Assembly (NCBI GenBank): GCA_028278085.1 | Contig: JANQFB010000533.1 | Span: 1-32,342, forward strand | DNA: 32,342 nt | Source: Chitinophagales bacterium | GTDB lineage: Bacteria > Bacteroidota > Bacteroidia > Chitinophagales > JANQFB01 | Reading direction: 5' to 3' | Shown: positions 31,210 to 32,342 of the stretch, piece after piece | Numbering within the stretch: position 1 is the stretch's first letter | How the letters are laid out: every line of letters starts with the position of its first letter | Notes under the pieces: model-generated | Databases searched by the model: none | Seen by the model: the letters and a program-made list of their open reading frames with translations, nothing else | Told to the model about the DNA's origin: nothing | Position numbers and translations under genes: made by a program

Positions 31210-31806
31210 TCAATTAAAATGCTCTCGTGGGGCTAATTCCGGGGTTTCATCGTTCATGGAAAAATTATTGGGGGCCTCTTCAAATCCCGGCAGCACCTTA
31301 TCTTTAGGGGATATGATCAGCTCTTCCTCCTTCAATTCCCAATCGATGTTCAAGCTTTTGTCGTTATAGATGATGCCGGTCTCATGTTCTTTGGAATAAT
31401 AGTTATCACATTTATAAAAGAACACCGCCTGCGGGCTCTTCACGATAAACCCGTGCGCAAACCCCCTGGGGATCATCAGTTGTTTCTTATTTTCTCCCGA
31501 TAATGTGATACTAAAGGACTTTCCATAAGTCGGAGAGCCTTTGCGCAGGTCGACCACCACATCCAGCACCTCTCCTTCCAGCACCCGGACTAATTTGGCC
31601 TGGGCATAGGGTGCCAATTGATAATGCAAACCCCTGAGGACGCCAAAGGAGGATCTGGATTCATTATCCTGCACAAACTGGTAGGATAAGCCTGCCTTTT
31701 CAAACAATTGATGGTTGTAACTTTCGAAGAAATAGCCTCTTTCATCTTCCCATACCGCAGGTTCGAAAATGATCAGTCCCGGGAATTCGGTTTGTATAAA
31801 AGCCAT
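31210..31806 (-). CDS. rfbC: dTDP-4-dehydrorhamnose 3,5-epimerase
   Basis: The 198-aa protein shows the RmlC cupin signatures: WEDERGYFFESYN, SSFGVLRGLHYQ (catalytic His), GEVLDVVVDLRKGSPTYG, IPRGFAHGF and YKCDNYYSKEHETGI (catalytic Tyr region), with normal length apart from a slightly longer C-terminal tail (about 15 extra residues ending NDETPELAPREHFN). RmlC epimerises C3 and C5 of dTDP-4-keto-6-deoxyglucose on the route to dTDP-L-rhamnose. The rmlA, rmlB and rmlD genes are not in the window. ATG 31806 sits 11 nt after the CpsB-like gene, so it is in the same operon. Confidence 0.95.
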   Translation of the reverse strand: MAFIQTEFPGLIIFEPAVWEDERGYFFESYNHQLFEKAGLSYQFVQDNESRSSFGVLRGLHYQLAPYAQAKLVRVLEGEVLDVVVDLRKGSPTYGKSFSITLSGENKKQLMIPRGFAHGFIVKSPQAVFFYKCDNYYSKEHETGIIYNDKSLNIDWELKEEELIISPKDKVLPGFEEAPNNFSMNDETPELAPREHFN

Positions 31807-31817
31807 CTCCCCGCGTG

Positions 31818-32342
31818 TTATAGGGTGTTATTGATTAATTTACCCTTCTCTATCAGCATGGCCAAATGTTTACTCTCCCGGCTGCGGTTGATCACCCCCA
31901 GGTGGCTGGCATTGTGAAGGTCGGTACCGACCAGGTCGATAAGATCCTGTTCGATCATTTTCTGCGCAATTTCCTTCACCCTACCGGAATAAGCCCCGGT
32001 AAGGGAAGGCAGGTTCAACTGGTAGTAGAGGCCCATGTTTTTCAAGTCATGGTATTGATCCAGGCTTTTGCTATGGAAGTAGGGATATCGTTCGGGATGC
32101 GCCAGGATGGGCTTGATACCATTCGTATTCATCTTAAAGATCGCTGCCTCCAGGTTAACGGGCTTTTGCAGGAAGGACAGCTCGAACAACAGCAGGTTGT
32201 CGCCGAAGGTCAGCATTTCTTCCTTATCCAAACGATCCTCGAAATGCTCATCCAGGTAATATTCCGCGGCAGCTTCCACCTCCGCATCAATATTTTGATC
32301 GGCAAGCGCTTTCCGGACTTTTTCCAATCCTGCCCTGATGAT
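31818..32342 (-). CDS. CpsB/CapC-type tyrosine phosphatase (N-terminus outside window)
   Basis: This is a PHP-fold protein-tyrosine phosphatase of the CpsB/Wzh type. Visible motifs are ILAHPERYPYFH and LVGTDLHNASHLG, which supply metal ligands, and the helical SRESKHLAMLIEKGKLINNTL end. The frame is open through the right edge (nt 32342). The TTG at 32327 is internal, and the first HxH motif and roughly 70-80 N-terminal residues are missing here. The family dephosphorylates the tyrosine kinase that controls chain length and export of surface polysaccharide, in keeping with its position at the head of this locus. Confidence 0.88.
   Translation of the reverse strand: MIRAGLEKVRKALADQNIDAEVEAAAEYYLDEHFEDRLDKEEMLTFGDNLLLFELSFLQKPVNLEAAIFKMNTNGIKPILAHPERYPYFHSKSLDQYHDLKNMGLYYQLNLPSLTGAYSGRVKEIAQKMIEQDLIDLVGTDLHNASHLGVINRSRESKHLAMLIEKGKLINNTL

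Overview
The window looks like a chromosome segment of a Bacteroidota bacterium, probably close to the Saprospiraceae. The signs are a giant surface protein ending in a type IX secretion (T9SS) sorting domain, PKD/SprB-like repeats, few Shine-Dalgarno sites, and promoters of the TTG / TAnnTTTG type. The lineage is inferred from these traits; there is no rRNA or other marker here. No tRNA, rRNA or CRISPR array was seen.

Layout. (1) 1-4721, plus strand: the C-terminal part of a very large secreted multidomain protein, truncated by the left edge. (2) 4768-11818, minus strand: seven genes of a cell-surface polysaccharide locus. They are an SDR epimerase, a LegC-type aminotransferase, a PHP phosphoesterase, an ATP-grasp ligase, a second SDR, a CBS-nucleotidyltransferase and a GT-B glycosyltransferase. 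Together they could build and activate an unusual, possibly acyl/aminoacyl-modified, amino sugar. (3) 11864-19206: a mixed accessory block with a DUF1697 protein, a porin-like barrel, a CopD-like membrane protein, a TPR protein, a MATE transporter, a gene fragment, a YwqK/MORN-like plus OmpH-like pair, and a DUF998 membrane protein. (4) 19353-23980: a conspicuously AT-rich island with three co-oriented genes on the minus strand: a small helical protein, an 858-aa dynamin-like GTPase with two membrane segments, and a SIR2-domain protein. (5) 23981-25407: a complete IS3-family insertion sequence with 26-bp ends and a CAT target duplication. (6) 25410-32342, minus strand: the rest of the polysaccharide locus, with a Wzy/ligase, a secreted glycosidase-like protein, a sulfotransferase, a Wzx flippase, CysQ, RfbC and a CpsB/CapC-type phosphatase cut by the right edge.

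How it fits together. Both minus-strand blocks read as one Wzx/Wzy polysaccharide locus, now separated by about 13.6 kb of accessory genes plus the IS. A sulfotransferase two genes downstream of a CysQ-type PAP phosphatase suggests that the polymer is sulfated. The most interesting unit is the SIR2/dynamin/helical trio. Its layout and composition fit a horizontally acquired anti-phage system, and I do not recognise this exact combination. The helical gene is bounded by a complementary pair of sequences next to long perfect palindromes, which resembles the geometry of an integron-like cassette. Another set of palindromes (11864-11919 and 28080-28136) shares a 14-bp core and is unexplained.
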